NCBI RefSeq assembly: GCF_001187555.1
Contig: NZ_LFIJ01000001.1
Span: 956,169 to 1,020,168, forward strand
From: Gilvimarinus polysaccharolyticus
Lineage (GTDB): Bacteria > Pseudomonadota > Gammaproteobacteria > Pseudomonadales > Cellvibrionaceae
Reading direction: 5' to 3'
Length of the DNA: 64,000 nucleotides
Shown piece by piece: positions 55,467-63,948 of the stretch; position 1 is the first letter of the stretch, and each line of letters begins with the position of its first letter. The position numbers and the translations under genes are program-made. The notes beneath the pieces were generated by a model. It was not told where the DNA came from, made no database searches, and saw only the letters and a program-made list of their open reading frames with translations.

Positions 55467-56303
55467 CTATGGCAAAATCCTACTGGATTTAAAGCCGAAT
55501 AAAGCTAAGGTTGGCGCAAGCTCGACGATGTTTTGATCATCCCGAGTAAACCAAGCGTAGGTGGGCTGCTGGCTGCTGTAGCCCGCAGGCACGATACGCT
55601 GAGCCCAGTATTCAATACGTCGAGCAATCGCCGCGCCCGAATCTATTAAGTAAATGTCGCTGCCCACTACTTGTTGGATTTCAGCGGCAAGTAGTGGGAA
55701 GTGCGTACAAGCCAGCACTAAAGTGTCTAACTTATCTGGGCTAGGATTCGCTTTCCCGGCGGTTAAAAAGGGTTTTAAAATGGGCAGTAATTCATCGGTT
55801 GTGATTGGCAGTTGGCGCAGCTTACGCTCGGCTAACTCAACCAATGCCGATGAGCCTACACAGACCACTTGACAGTCGGCGGCAAACTCTTGGATGAGGC
55901 GTTTGGTGTAGCTGCGTTTAACTGTACCGGGTGTGGCAAGTAGACCGATATAGCGATTTTTACTGTTTAGAGCGGCAGGTTTAATGGCGGGAACAACGCC
56001 TACTACTGGTCGGCTAAAGTGGCGGCGCAAGCGTGGCAGTGCGAGGGTGCTAGCGGTGTTGCAAGCGATCACATAAATATCAACATCTTTTACCTGTTGG
56101 GTAAAAGATGTTAGTACGTGACAGGCGCGATCAATAACCTGACTGGCGGGTTTGTTGCCGTAAGGAAATCCGGCGTTATCCGATAAATAACTAAAGCGGC
56201 AGTGGGGCAGTTGTTGCCGCGCGGCTTGTAAAATACTTAACCCACCTACGCCCGAATCAAAAATAACAATGTGCGGCACCGCTTGCTGGCAAGGTTCAGT
56301 CAT
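55467..56303 (-). CDS. murI: Glutamate racemase
   Basis: The enzyme makes D-glutamate for peptidoglycan. The 278-residue protein has FDSGVGGLS at 15-23, the first catalytic cysteine C81 in ACNTAST and the second, C199, in ACTHFPLL. The ATG at 56303 overlaps the stop of the TPR gene by 8 bases, which sets the start; a longer in-frame start at 56354 is a shadow. It is the last gene of the pair. Confidence 0.95.
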   Translation of the reverse strand: MTEPCQQAVPHIVIFDSGVGGLSILQAARQQLPHCRFSYLSDNAGFPYGNKPASQVIDRACHVLTSFTQQVKDVDIYVIACNTASTLALPRLRRHFSRPVVGVVPAIKPAALNSKNRYIGLLATPGTVKRSYTKRLIQEFAADCQVVCVGSSALVELAERKLRQLPITTDELLPILKPFLTAGKANPSPDKLDTLVLACTHFPLLAAEIQQVVGSDIYLIDSGAAIARRIEYWAQRIVPAGYSSQQPTYAWFTRDDQNIVELAPTLALFGFKSSRILP

Positions 56304-56769
56304 GAGGCAGTAAGTCTTCAATCGCTTTGCGGTAGCATTCAAGCTCTGTGGCAAAAAGGTTTTCGCCTTGGCTTTGATAGGCGTGGAACAGGCACTTACG
56401 CGCCTCGGCGTGCCGGCCTATTTGCCATAAACATTGCCCCAGTCGCAACTGCACAAAAGGACTTTGCTCGGCGGTAGGGCAACACAGCGCAGACTGCAGT
56501 GACTCTGCGCCTTGCTCGTATTGCCCAAGTCGGAAGTAGCTATCGCCAATAGCGGTTAACACCCAACCGGCCTCGATGTGTTGGGTTTGTGGCTTGGGGA
56601 TTATTAGCCAAGCTTGATAGAATGAGCGCAGCGCGAGGCGATACTCGGCGCTATCGTACAATCGGTAACCATCGGCGCATAGGCGCCGTACCTGGCGGGT
56701 CAGCCCGCTGATTTCAGATGAGGGCTCCGAACAGTTATCGTTCGTTGTGTCGTCGTGTGAACGGCTCAT
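56296..56769 (-). CDS. TPR-repeat protein upstream of murI
   Basis: The protein has about 157 residues (182 if it starts at the TTG at 56844). It consists of about three tetratricopeptide-like repeats (GYRLYDSAEYRLALRSFYQAWLI; AIGDSYFRLGQYEQGAESLQSAL; LRLGQCLWQIGRHAEARKCL). No signal peptide or membrane segment. It is coupled to murI by an 8-base overlap, so it may be an adaptor for the cell-wall enzyme or just co-transcribed. The start is unclear: the TTG has AAGG upstream, the ATG has no good site. Confidence 0.75.
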   Translation of the reverse strand: MSRSHDDTTNDNCSEPSSEISGLTRQVRRLCADGYRLYDSAEYRLALRSFYQAWLIIPKPQTQHIEAGWVLTAIGDSYFRLGQYEQGAESLQSALCCPTAEQSPFVQLRLGQCLWQIGRHAEARKCLFHAYQSQGENLFATELECYRKAIEDLLPHD

Positions 56770-57090
56770 GTGTAAGTACAGTACCTGCGTGCTGGCGATT
56801 GGATATAATTGGGTGCCGATATATTCATCGTACAGATTGCTCAATATACCTTATTCCACGTTAATTTTAATGTTGTTTGGCTTGGTAATTTATCCAATTA
56901 GTCGTTGATATGATAACTTGCCTGTTGCATTTTTGGCCTTTCGATCAGCTTAAGGCTTGTTGGTTAAAGCTTGCTCAATTGAGGGTGTATCAATTTTGCA
57001 GTATAGCGATGATTGACCTTATCGTTGAATTGAATAGGCTCCCAATGCTCAGACTGCGCCCGAGAGACGTTGTTTTAGCTGACACCTCAT

Positions 57091-58632
57091 ATGAGTAAAA
57101 CACTAGTTATGTCCGATTTTTTGGCAAGTCCCCCAACATCGCTATTTGCGCTTGTTGTTGTGATAACGGCAGGTATTACTTTGTTGGTGGGCTATTTTGC
57201 ATCGGTTCGTCCGCGCGCGCGGCGAGTGCGTGAGCTGGAAGAGCAGTGCGCTCAGTTAGACCATAGTACAGCTCTTGCCGAGAGCGAGTGGAATCACAAG
57301 CTTGCCGAGCGCGATCGGCAGCTGGCAAACCGTCAAGAGCTGCTGCAACAGTTGCAGCAGCGCAGTCTTTTGATGGAGCAAGCGCGCGATAACGCGCAAG
57401 TTGAGGCGGCTCGGCTGCAGGAGAGGCTGAGCCATTTTGAGCAGCAGAGTGAGCGGATCGAGCTACAAGAAGCGCGCATTATAGAGCTAAGTCAACAGCG
57501 CACAGAATTGCAAACGCTACTGGCAAGCGAGCGTGAATCACTGGCCGAACAGAGCCGCTTTTTAGAGCGCGCGAAGGTTGAGTTAAAACAAGAGTTTGAG
57601 CTTACCGCCAATAAACTGTTTGAGCGAAAAAGCGAACAGTTTAGTGTTGCCAGTCAAGGCCTGTTGGAGGGCACCTTAAGCCCCTTTAAGATTCAGTTAC
57701 AGGAGTTTCGTAAAAAAGTTGAAGATGTATACGAAAAAGAAAATGCCGAGCGCAGCAGGCTATCGGGGCAGATTATCGAGCTGCAACGTCAGGCGCATAA
57801 AATTGGTGAAGATGCGGTTAATCTAGCCCAAGCACTCAAAGGTAATAATAAAACGCAAGGTGGTTGGGGGGAGATCGTTTTAGAGCGTCTGTTGGAGCAG
57901 TCTGGGTTGCAAAAAGGTCGTGAATACGACACGCAGGTGAGCTTGTTGGCCAATGATGGTAGCCGCCGAGTGCCTGATGTTATTGTGCATTTGCCCGAGG
58001 GTAAAGACATTGTGGTGGATTCCAAGGTGTCTTTAACCGATTACGAACGCTATTGTAATAGTGACAACGAGACAGAAAAGCAGCAGCATCTACAGCGCCA
58101 TATACAGTCGCTACGAACCCATATAAAAGATCTAAGCGCAAAGGATTACGAGCGTTTGCCAGGTATTAAAGCGCTCGATTTTGTGTTTATTTTTATTCCC
58201 ATAGAGGCGGCTTTTATGCTTGCTATGCAATGTGATGCCAACCTTTATAAAGAGGCTTACGAGCAAAATATTATTCTTGCGAGCCCATCGACACTGCTGG
58301 CTATTTTACGTACGGTGGAAAATGTTTGGCGCTATGAAAAGCAAAACAAAAATGCTGAGCGTATTGCTACCGAAGCCGGTGCCTTGCATGATCACTTTGT
58401 ACGGCTGTTAGAGGCGCTAGAGACGGTTGGCTCGCAACTGACAAAAACTCAAGAAGCTTATCAGATGGTATACAAGCGCTTGGCCTCTGGCCGTGGAAAC
58501 CTAATTAAGCGTGTCGATAATATCCGTAAGCTGGGCGCTAAAACCAAAAAAAATATCAATACCCCATTACTTAAGCATGCGGCCGATACGTATGCTGAAT
58601 ACGACGATCAAATCGAGGAACCTAATGAATAG
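57091..58632 (+). CDS. rmuC: DNA recombination protein RmuC
   Basis: The 513-residue protein limits inverted-repeat recombination in E. coli. It has an N-terminal membrane helix at about 18-36 (LFALVVVITAGITLLVGYF), a long coiled coil at about 45-220, and a RmuC domain at about 225-440 with GWGEIVLERLLEQSGL, RVPDVIVHLPEGKDIVVDSKV and FIFIPIEAAF, a restriction-enzyme-like fold. Its start may be the ATG at 57109. It overlaps the DUF2489 gene by 8 bases. Confidence 0.95.
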   Translation: MSKTLVMSDFLASPPTSLFALVVVITAGITLLVGYFASVRPRARRVRELEEQCAQLDHSTALAESEWNHKLAERDRQLANRQELLQQLQQRSLLMEQARDNAQVEAARLQERLSHFEQQSERIELQEARIIELSQQRTELQTLLASERESLAEQSRFLERAKVELKQEFELTANKLFERKSEQFSVASQGLLEGTLSPFKIQLQEFRKKVEDVYEKENAERSRLSGQIIELQRQAHKIGEDAVNLAQALKGNNKTQGGWGEIVLERLLEQSGLQKGREYDTQVSLLANDGSRRVPDVIVHLPEGKDIVVDSKVSLTDYERYCNSDNETEKQQHLQRHIQSLRTHIKDLSAKDYERLPGIKALDFVFIFIPIEAAFMLAMQCDANLYKEAYEQNIILASPSTLLAILRTVENVWRYEKQNKNAERIATEAGALHDHFVRLLEALETVGSQLTKTQEAYQMVYKRLASGRGNLIKRVDNIRKLGAKTKKNINTPLLKHAADTYAEYDDQIEEPNE

Positions 58633-59092
58633 CACATTGTTTGTAATGCTGATAACGCTGGCGATCTTAATTGTTGCCGTGTTAACCGCCGTTGCGGGTT
58701 ATTATTTATGGCAATTATATCGCTTGCGGCAACTTCAAAAAACGCAGTTGGAGCAGGTAAAAGCCGAATCTGCTGCGCAGCGCCAACGTATTAATACCAG
58801 TATTCAAGTTATTGCCGGTTCGGTGGGGCGCGAGGATTTATCGTTTACTGAAGCGAGTATTCGGATATCAGTACTGCTGGACTCGCTATCGGTGGACGAT
58901 AGCGTGCGAGAGGAGTATTCGGCATTTTATCAGTTGCGCGATGCGACCTCGCATATTCCTATTTTAGAGCAGTGGAAAAAGCTGCCTGTGGCCGAGCGCC
59001 GTAAGCTTGAAAAAGAGCGTCTTCGGCACGAGCAAACTTACAGTGCGTTCGTGTTAGCGGCAGCCGAGCGTATTCGCGGTAAAACGTTTTAA
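58625..59092 (+). CDS. DUF2489 domain-containing protein
   Basis: The 155-residue inner-membrane protein has one N-terminal helix (about 4-26) and a soluble helical domain with RINTSIQVIAGSVGREDLSFTEASIRI and YSAFYQLRDATSHIPILEQWKKL. The function is unknown. The ATG at 58625 has GAGGAA just before it and lies within the rmuC end, so the two are translationally coupled, as in relatives. Confidence 0.9.
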   Translation: MNSTLFVMLITLAILIVAVLTAVAGYYLWQLYRLRQLQKTQLEQVKAESAAQRQRINTSIQVIAGSVGREDLSFTEASIRISVLLDSLSVDDSVREEYSAFYQLRDATSHIPILEQWKKLPVAERRKLEKERLRHEQTYSAFVLAAAERIRGKTF

Positions 59093-59115
59093 TTATATTG
59101 ATGCTAAAACGGCGC

Positions 59116-60207
59116 TTAAATGCGCCGCTTTAGAATAGCTCCGCATTCGATATGATGGGTGAACGGAAACTGATCAAACAATGCAAAGGCTGACACTTGG
59201 TGGGTCTTGGTGACTTCTTGTAAGTCTCGATGCAATGTCTCTGGGTTACAAGATACGTAGACAATTGTATCGTAGCGCTGAGTGATGGCCGTGGTGTGAG
59301 GGTCAAGGCCGGCGCGCGGCGGATCGACAAAAATAGTCGAGAAGTTAAAACTGTCTAGGTCAATGTCCTTGAGTCTTCGGAACTTGCGAACCTTGTCCAT
59401 TGCTTGAGAGAAATCTTCGCTCGACATGCGCGCGATATCAATATTGTCGATGCCGTTTAGCTGCATGTTGTAACGCGCGGAATTAACCGATGATTTGGCA
59501 AGTTCGGTTGCCAAAACGCGGTTAAAATTATTAGCCAGTGGTAGGGTGAAATTACCATTGCCACAATACAGCTCGACTAAATCGCCGCCGCAATCGCGAG
59601 TATGGTTAACAGCCCAGCCGAGCATTTTCTCGCAAACTCGAGCGTTGGGTTGAGTAAAGCTACTCTCGATTTGTTGATAGCGGTATTGACGCTCGTTTAC
59701 TTGCAAGGTTTCGGTGACAAAATCTTGTCCCAGCACTAATTTTTGCTTGCGGCTGCGGCCAATTAACGACACCCCCAGCCGTTCCCGTAGGGCTTCGGCC
59801 TTAGCCTGCCAGCTGTCATCGAGTTTTTTGTGGTAGATCAAGGTGATTAAGGCCTCACCCGATAAGGTCGTTAAAAACTCAACCTGAAACAGTTTACGTC
59901 GGATCAGCTCACAGGCATTAATCTCACTAAGCAGTACCGGCATCAACTGGCTAATGGTTTCGTGCGCCTGCGGGAAATTGTCGATGCGGTAGGGGGTTTT
60001 ATATTCTCCCGGGCGGTACATGGCGTAGAACGATTCATCACCCTCGTGCCAAACCTTAAATTCGGCACGCATCCGAAACCCAGTGGGGGTCGAGCCGTAA
60101 ACTTCAGGTTCGGGAATATTGCTATCAGCAAACAAGGTTTTAATACGTTGTGTTTTTTCTTGCAGCTGGTCTTGGTAAGCATCGAGGGTGAAACGTTGTT
60201 CGGTCAT
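59116..60207 (-). CDS. trmA: tRNA (uracil-5-)-methyltransferase TrmA
   Basis: The enzyme makes ribothymidine at position 54 of tRNAs using S-adenosylmethionine. The 363-residue protein has an N-terminal RNA-binding part, the methyltransferase motif DLVELYCGNGNFTLPLA near 210, FVDPPRAGLD near 292, and the catalytic cysteine in YVSCNPETL near 318. The family length and N-terminus are normal. It follows a lipoprotein gene by 26 bases, so may share its transcript. Confidence 0.97.
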   Translation of the reverse strand: MTEQRFTLDAYQDQLQEKTQRIKTLFADSNIPEPEVYGSTPTGFRMRAEFKVWHEGDESFYAMYRPGEYKTPYRIDNFPQAHETISQLMPVLLSEINACELIRRKLFQVEFLTTLSGEALITLIYHKKLDDSWQAKAEALRERLGVSLIGRSRKQKLVLGQDFVTETLQVNERQYRYQQIESSFTQPNARVCEKMLGWAVNHTRDCGGDLVELYCGNGNFTLPLANNFNRVLATELAKSSVNSARYNMQLNGIDNIDIARMSSEDFSQAMDKVRKFRRLKDIDLDSFNFSTIFVDPPRAGLDPHTTAITQRYDTIVYVSCNPETLHRDLQEVTKTHQVSAFALFDQFPFTHHIECGAILKRRI

Positions 60208-60233
60208 GCGGGCTCTCGGCAGCCCGAGAGCTA

Positions 60234-61019
60234 TTAGCGCTCGGGTGGTTCGGTTAATAGGACACTACAAGCACCCCATTCACATTGGTGTAAACCGACC
60301 GGCACGGCGTCGCAGTATTGTGCATAGCGCTCGTGGGGCCAGTTGTTCTCAAGCGTGATTATACGCGATTGTGTCGGGCATTGGGCCCTTACTGATTCCA
60401 CCAGCGATATATAGCTGCGTCCCGGCTTAGGCCAGTGTGCCCAACGCGTTAAAATATCAGCGACTCCGGTTTCCAGCTCGGCCAATGACTCGGCTTGTTG
60501 GCTCAGTGCTGAGCTTGTGCGTGGGTCAGACAGCTCTGCATAAGTGTCTGTTTCGATACGCATAAGCTCGCGATTACAAACGTACTTTTGACCGTTTGGG
60601 TTGCGCCCAGCTAAATTGAGCGATTCATTGGCGCTGATCGATAAGTCGTGTACATCAGCTATGGCTGTAAGCGAGTAGGGCAGTGCGTTTATGGTCACTT
60701 GGTCGGCTCGAGTGCTGTTTAACCAGCGCTCTGCCGCGGCCAGTAATTCTTGATTGGAAAACTGCCACGACTCTCTGACCGCTTCGGCATAAGAACCCGT
60801 TGGGCCACCTAGCGCGCTACAGTGGTTCATTATCGTCACATCGGTAACGGCGGCGGCTTGTATGTCGGTGGCAAACTGGCTAATGGCAGCGTTAGTCGGT
60901 GGTGGCAACTCGGTGGTTTGGCAGGCGCTAAGCCCCAGAGCCAACACTAATGGCGAGAGTAAAGTCTTTAATGGTCTGGTTTTTATGAACGCTACAGTAT
61001 TGTTGCTATACACCATCAT
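60234..61019 (-). CDS. Hypothetical lipoprotein
   Basis: The 261-residue protein has a basic start, then TLLSPLVLALGLSAC as a lipoprotein signal (cysteine near residue 33). The mature part has no recognised family. It contains several cysteines and the pattern NNWPHERYAQYCDAVP near the C-terminus, and is largely helical. It lies between the histidine kinase and trmA, all in one direction with short gaps. The role is unknown; it is probably attached to a membrane facing the periplasm. Confidence 0.75.
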   Translation of the reverse strand: MMVYSNNTVAFIKTRPLKTLLSPLVLALGLSACQTTELPPPTNAAISQFATDIQAAAVTDVTIMNHCSALGGPTGSYAEAVRESWQFSNQELLAAAERWLNSTRADQVTINALPYSLTAIADVHDLSISANESLNLAGRNPNGQKYVCNRELMRIETDTYAELSDPRTSSALSQQAESLAELETGVADILTRWAHWPKPGRSYISLVESVRAQCPTQSRIITLENNWPHERYAQYCDAVPVGLHQCEWGACSVLLTEPPER

Positions 61020-61054
61020 TTAAGTTTCCGTGAGGTAACGTCTTATAAAGAATA

Positions 61055-62614
61055 TTAATGCAGCTCAGATACCTGTTTGCTAGAGTTTGGCGTATCTTGC
61101 TGCGCGGTGGTTTTAGGCAGTTTAATGGTAAAACGTGTGCCTTCTCCTTCGCTTGAGTCGACATCAATAGTCCCTTCATGATGCTCAGTAATAATAAAGT
61201 AGGATACCGAAAGGCCGAGGCCTGTGCCTTGACCAATTTCTTTTGTTGTGAAAAAGGGCTCAAAAATATGTCGTGCTACCTCGTCTGCTATACCTGGTCC
61301 GTTATCTGATACACGCACAATGGCGTATTTGTCAGACTGACTCACCTGTATGTTAATTAATGGAGCGTCGCGTTGAGACTCTGTCAGCGCTTGAGCGGCG
61401 TTGCGCACTAAGTTCAGTAATACCTGTTGAATTTCAGCGGCACAGCCGACTATCTTCTCGAGGGTTGGGTCAATGTCGAGCTCAATAGCCGGTAGGTTGA
61501 CTCGCTCGGCAGCCAATAACTCGACCCCGTGGCGTACTACGTGGCCCAAGTCAAAAAGTTGTTGGCTGCGCGAACTGGTGCGAGAAAAGTCCAGCATATT
61601 GGTTACGATATCGGCAGATCGCTCTCCGGCCTCGCGAATATCCTCCAAAAACTGAGTGATATGTCGGTCGTCGAGGTAAGCGTTTAATTGCTGCAACGTT
61701 ATTTGGTGTCGTTTAGCTGTGCTTTGATTGGTGGCCAATGTCGGCGAAATACGTCGATAGATATTTTGTATGCCGTGCAAGATGGTGCTTAACGGGTTGT
61801 TGATCTCGTGGGCCATACCGGCTGCCAGTTCGCCCAGCGATAACATTTTTTCATTTTGAATCATCATGTTCTCGACCCGCACTCGCAAGGTAACGTCATC
61901 GATCCGAATCACAGCGCCAATCGCCTGGGCTGCAATCAGCGGGTAAATGGTCAGATCGCTGTAGTGCAGTTCGCCGTCTATAGTGTCTTGGATGTTTTGG
62001 CTTAAGTAAGGCGCGCCAGCTTCGATGGTTTCGCTGATAATGTCGCCATCGACGGGGAGGGTAGGATAGATGTCGCCCAAGTGCTTGCCCAGTGCGGTTG
62101 CCGCGTCAATGCCTGTCTTGTCGGTAGCGGCAGCATTCCAGTGGGTGACAAAGCCTCGGTGTGTCACGCCAATAATCACCGATGGCATCGAATTGATAAT
62201 ACTATGGAGATATTCTTGGGTTTCACGCAACAATAGCTCGGTGGCTTCGTGCCGACCGATCTCCTGATACAGCTGGTCATTTGTGACATGTAGCGACTCT
62301 GTGCGGTCGCGGACTTTCGCCTCTAACTCTTTTTGTGATTGGCACAATGCAAGACGAGCTTGCTTGTTGGTCAGACGGCTGCGTTGTAAGCCGATAATCA
62401 ATACCGATTGTAGCCCTAGCAAAATTACAATGATGACTAACAGCCAATTCTTTTCAGACAGTGACGTGGCGGCCAAGGCTGTGCTGTGCCACATAAGCCC
62501 GCTAGTTAACCAAGCGACAAGAGTGGTTGCTCGTAAGGGGGTGCCTAACCCTATTAATTTTGTACCGATAAAATTCATAAAGTAAAGGCTAAGAAAGGAG
62601 AATTGAATCGGCAT
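61055..62614 (-). CDS. Sensor histidine kinase with PAS domain
   Basis: The 519-residue membrane-bound kinase has two hydrophobic stretches at about 31-50 and 57-76, a coiled coil, a PAS domain at about 135-245 (LHSIINSMPSVIIGVTHRGFVTHWNAAATDKTG), the phospho-acceptor His269 in LAAGMAHEINNPLSTILHGIQN, and an ATPase domain with VRNAAQAL, VSDNGPGI and GTGLGLSVSYFI. No response regulator is coded in the window, so its partner lies elsewhere. It is likely the first gene of a unit with the lipoprotein at 60234 and trmA. The start might be 62578. Confidence 0.88.
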   Translation of the reverse strand: MPIQFSFLSLYFMNFIGTKLIGLGTPLRATTLVAWLTSGLMWHSTALAATSLSEKNWLLVIIVILLGLQSVLIIGLQRSRLTNKQARLALCQSQKELEAKVRDRTESLHVTNDQLYQEIGRHEATELLLRETQEYLHSIINSMPSVIIGVTHRGFVTHWNAAATDKTGIDAATALGKHLGDIYPTLPVDGDIISETIEAGAPYLSQNIQDTIDGELHYSDLTIYPLIAAQAIGAVIRIDDVTLRVRVENMMIQNEKMLSLGELAAGMAHEINNPLSTILHGIQNIYRRISPTLATNQSTAKRHQITLQQLNAYLDDRHITQFLEDIREAGERSADIVTNMLDFSRTSSRSQQLFDLGHVVRHGVELLAAERVNLPAIELDIDPTLEKIVGCAAEIQQVLLNLVRNAAQALTESQRDAPLINIQVSQSDKYAIVRVSDNGPGIADEVARHIFEPFFTTKEIGQGTGLGLSVSYFIITEHHEGTIDVDSSEGEGTRFTIKLPKTTAQQDTPNSSKQVSELH

Positions 62615-62889
62615 GTTAGCTTGTATTTAAGCGATGAGGCAACCGCAGTAAAGCTGCACGAGTCGCCATTTGGTACGTAAAAAGCTTTCCGTTACTGTTG
62701 ATTTAACCACCGCAAGAAATAAGTGTTCCATTAGGCGAGAGGGGCAATCTGGGGGAGCTTCCTGCGCCCAGCTTATTCATGCTTAACGTTAAAAACAGCT
62801 GGCGGGTGCATAAGAGATCGTCAAATCGTCCATATTTTATAAAAAGTGTATGCAATATAAGCACTTAGAGATGTTTTTATAAAAATAGT
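62615..62889. other. Intergenic region between the histidine kinase and tRNA genes
   Basis: No frame on either strand looks real. The left part holds the kinase promoter region; the right end leads into the tRNA promoter. Confidence 0.45.
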
Positions 62890-62917
62890 TTGACACCATC
62901 GTGCGATCCAGTAGAAT
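62890..62917 (+). promoter_or_regulatory. Promoter of the tRNA-Val/tRNA-Asp operon
   Basis: TTGACA and TAGAAT are separated by 16 bases, followed by the GC-rich discriminator GCCC, 20 bases before the first tRNA. The -35 is perfect and the -10 differs at one base. A GC discriminator suggests stringent control by ppGpp. Confidence 0.8.
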
Positions 62918-62937
62918 GCCCAACTTCTGAACGACGC

Positions 62938-63013
62938 GGGTGGTTAGCTCAGCTGGGAGAGCATCGCCCTTACAAGGCGAGGGTCACAGGTTCGATCCCT
63001 GTACCACCCACCA
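62938..63013 (+). tRNA. tRNA-Val (anticodon TAC)
   Basis: The 76 bases include CCA. The acceptor GGGTGGT / ACCACCC, D arm GCTCAGCTGGGAGAGC, anticodon loop CTTACAA (TAC) and T arm AGGTTCGATCCCTG are all regular. It reads GUA and GUG codons, complementing the GAC tRNA at 29706. Confidence 0.97.
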
Positions 63014-63035
63014 TATCGTTTATACCGAGTTTTGC

Positions 63036-63112
63036 GGACCGGTAGTTCAGTTGGTTAGAATGCCGGCCTGTCACGCCGGAGGTCGCGGGTTCGAGTCCCG
63101 TCCGGTCCGCCA
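63036..63112 (+). tRNA. tRNA-Asp (anticodon GTC)
   Basis: The 77 bases include CCA. The acceptor GGACCGG / CCGGTCC, D arm GTTCAGTTGGTTAGAAT, anticodon stem CCGGC/GCCGG with loop CTGTCAC (GTC at 63070-63072), and T arm GGGTTCGAGTCCC are present. It is 22 bases after tRNA-Val and on the same transcript. Confidence 0.97.
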
Positions 63113-63120
63113 CTATTTCA

Positions 63121-63151
63121 AAAGGCTCCTCATTCGTGAGGGGCCTTTTTT
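63121..63151 (+). terminator. Terminator of the tRNA operon
   Basis: AAAGGCTCCTCA / TGAGGGGCCTTT has a TTCG tetraloop, one wobble pair, and a T-run. Confidence 0.93.
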
Positions 63152-63465
63152 ATTATCCGCTTTCAGGGCGCTCGCCTTCAAATGCTTTAAATCTGCCGTG
63201 TTCGTGTTGTTTGCTTGGCTATTTGGGTTAGTCGTCAGGTAAAAGGCTTCTCTTAGCTCTATTGTCTAAATTCTGTCACCATCGCCATAATTCCGGATCA
63301 TCGGTTATGTTTTAGTGCGAATCTTTAACTTCGGCGGCCAACCCATCATCTATTTGTCATAAATCTATGAGAATCTAATTTCAGCTGAACAAATAGCTCA
63401 GCTTAATGTCTTTAGATGGCGCATAACGCGTAATTTATTAAATATAAATGAAAAAGGTACTAATA
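63152..63465. other. Intergenic region after the tRNA operon
   Basis: About 310 bases hold no convincing frame. The last 100 bases, AT-rich, precede the acidic micro-ORF and could be its leader. No promoter is clear. Confidence 0.45.
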
Positions 63466-63549
63466 ATGCAAGATTATCTTGAAGAGCTGCTAGAACAGTC
63501 TATTGACGATTGTGATGAAGATTATGGTGATGATTATTTTGAGGTCTAA
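63466..63549 (+). CDS. Very acidic micro-ORF (27 residues)
   Basis: A complete frame, MQDYLEELLEQSIDDCDEDY then GDDYFEV and TAA, has 12 Asp/Glu residues and one cysteine but no Lys, Arg or His. AAAAAGG lies about 8 bases before the ATG. An in-frame ATG at 63448 would add MKKVLI. No other gene lies nearby and an unusual hairpin follows directly. It could be a regulator peptide, a peptide precursor or an artefact. The start, composition and spacing make it more likely than chance, but nothing proves it. Confidence 0.45.
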   Translation: MQDYLEELLEQSIDDCDEDYGDDYFEV

Positions 63550-63550
63550 T

Positions 63551-63586
63551 GCGGACAATCCGAGCGTAGGCTCGGCAATTGTTCGC
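63551..63586 (+). ncRNA. Stable hairpin after the acidic micro-ORF
   Basis: GCGGACAAT-CCGAGC and GCTCGG-CAATTGTTCGC pair into a long stem, about 15 base pairs with one bulge and a 4-base loop. It begins one base after the micro-ORF stop. There is no T-run, so it is not a simple terminator; it may protect or regulate the transcript. Confidence 0.35.
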
Positions 63587-63892
63587 AGGGCCGGGCAGAT
63601 TAATAAAAAAGCTAGATTGATAAAACCTAGACTAACAGAGCAGTAGAATACACAAAGCTTAATCAAAGCCTTTTATCTCCGCTAACGATGTAACCTCCAC
63701 GTTTGCCGTTTGATCGATACTTCTCCTATTTTAGAGACTAACCCCTTTTGCTTTGGGGGCAGCGTCCTGCTGCCGCAAGCTTTCGTAATACAGTAAGTTA
63801 TACAGGCTTGGCCTTTAGTTCGGCTTACTCGCCAGAAGAGGCTCTCTGTACGGTGTGTCCTGTACGTAGTAGTCGGAAACCTAATTTAAAAC
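63587..63892. other. Intergenic region without recognisable gene
   Basis: About 300 bases hold no convincing frame. A small GC hairpin (GGGGCAGC / GCTGCC) is seen near 63757-63774. It could be the 3' part of a structured transcript or of an untranslated region. Confidence 0.4.
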
Positions 63893-63923
63893 TAAAAACC
63901 CCACCTTCAAGGTGGGGTTTTTA
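63893..63923. terminator. Terminator near the right edge
   Basis: TAAAAACCCCACCTT and AAGGTGGGGTTTTTA are almost perfectly complementary, with A and T runs on both strands. It lies just after the stop of the minus-strand frame at the edge and probably ends that gene. Confidence 0.9.
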
Positions 63924-63948
63924 GTGATAGGAGACTGATTCTCGGCTT

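Noticed and set aside
56910-57098. 62-codon frame before rmuC
   Set aside because: No ribosome site, overlaps the rmuC start, and composition is not convincing.
62940-63242. 100-codon frame across the tRNA genes
   Set aside because: It translates two tRNAs and a terminator and cannot be a protein gene.
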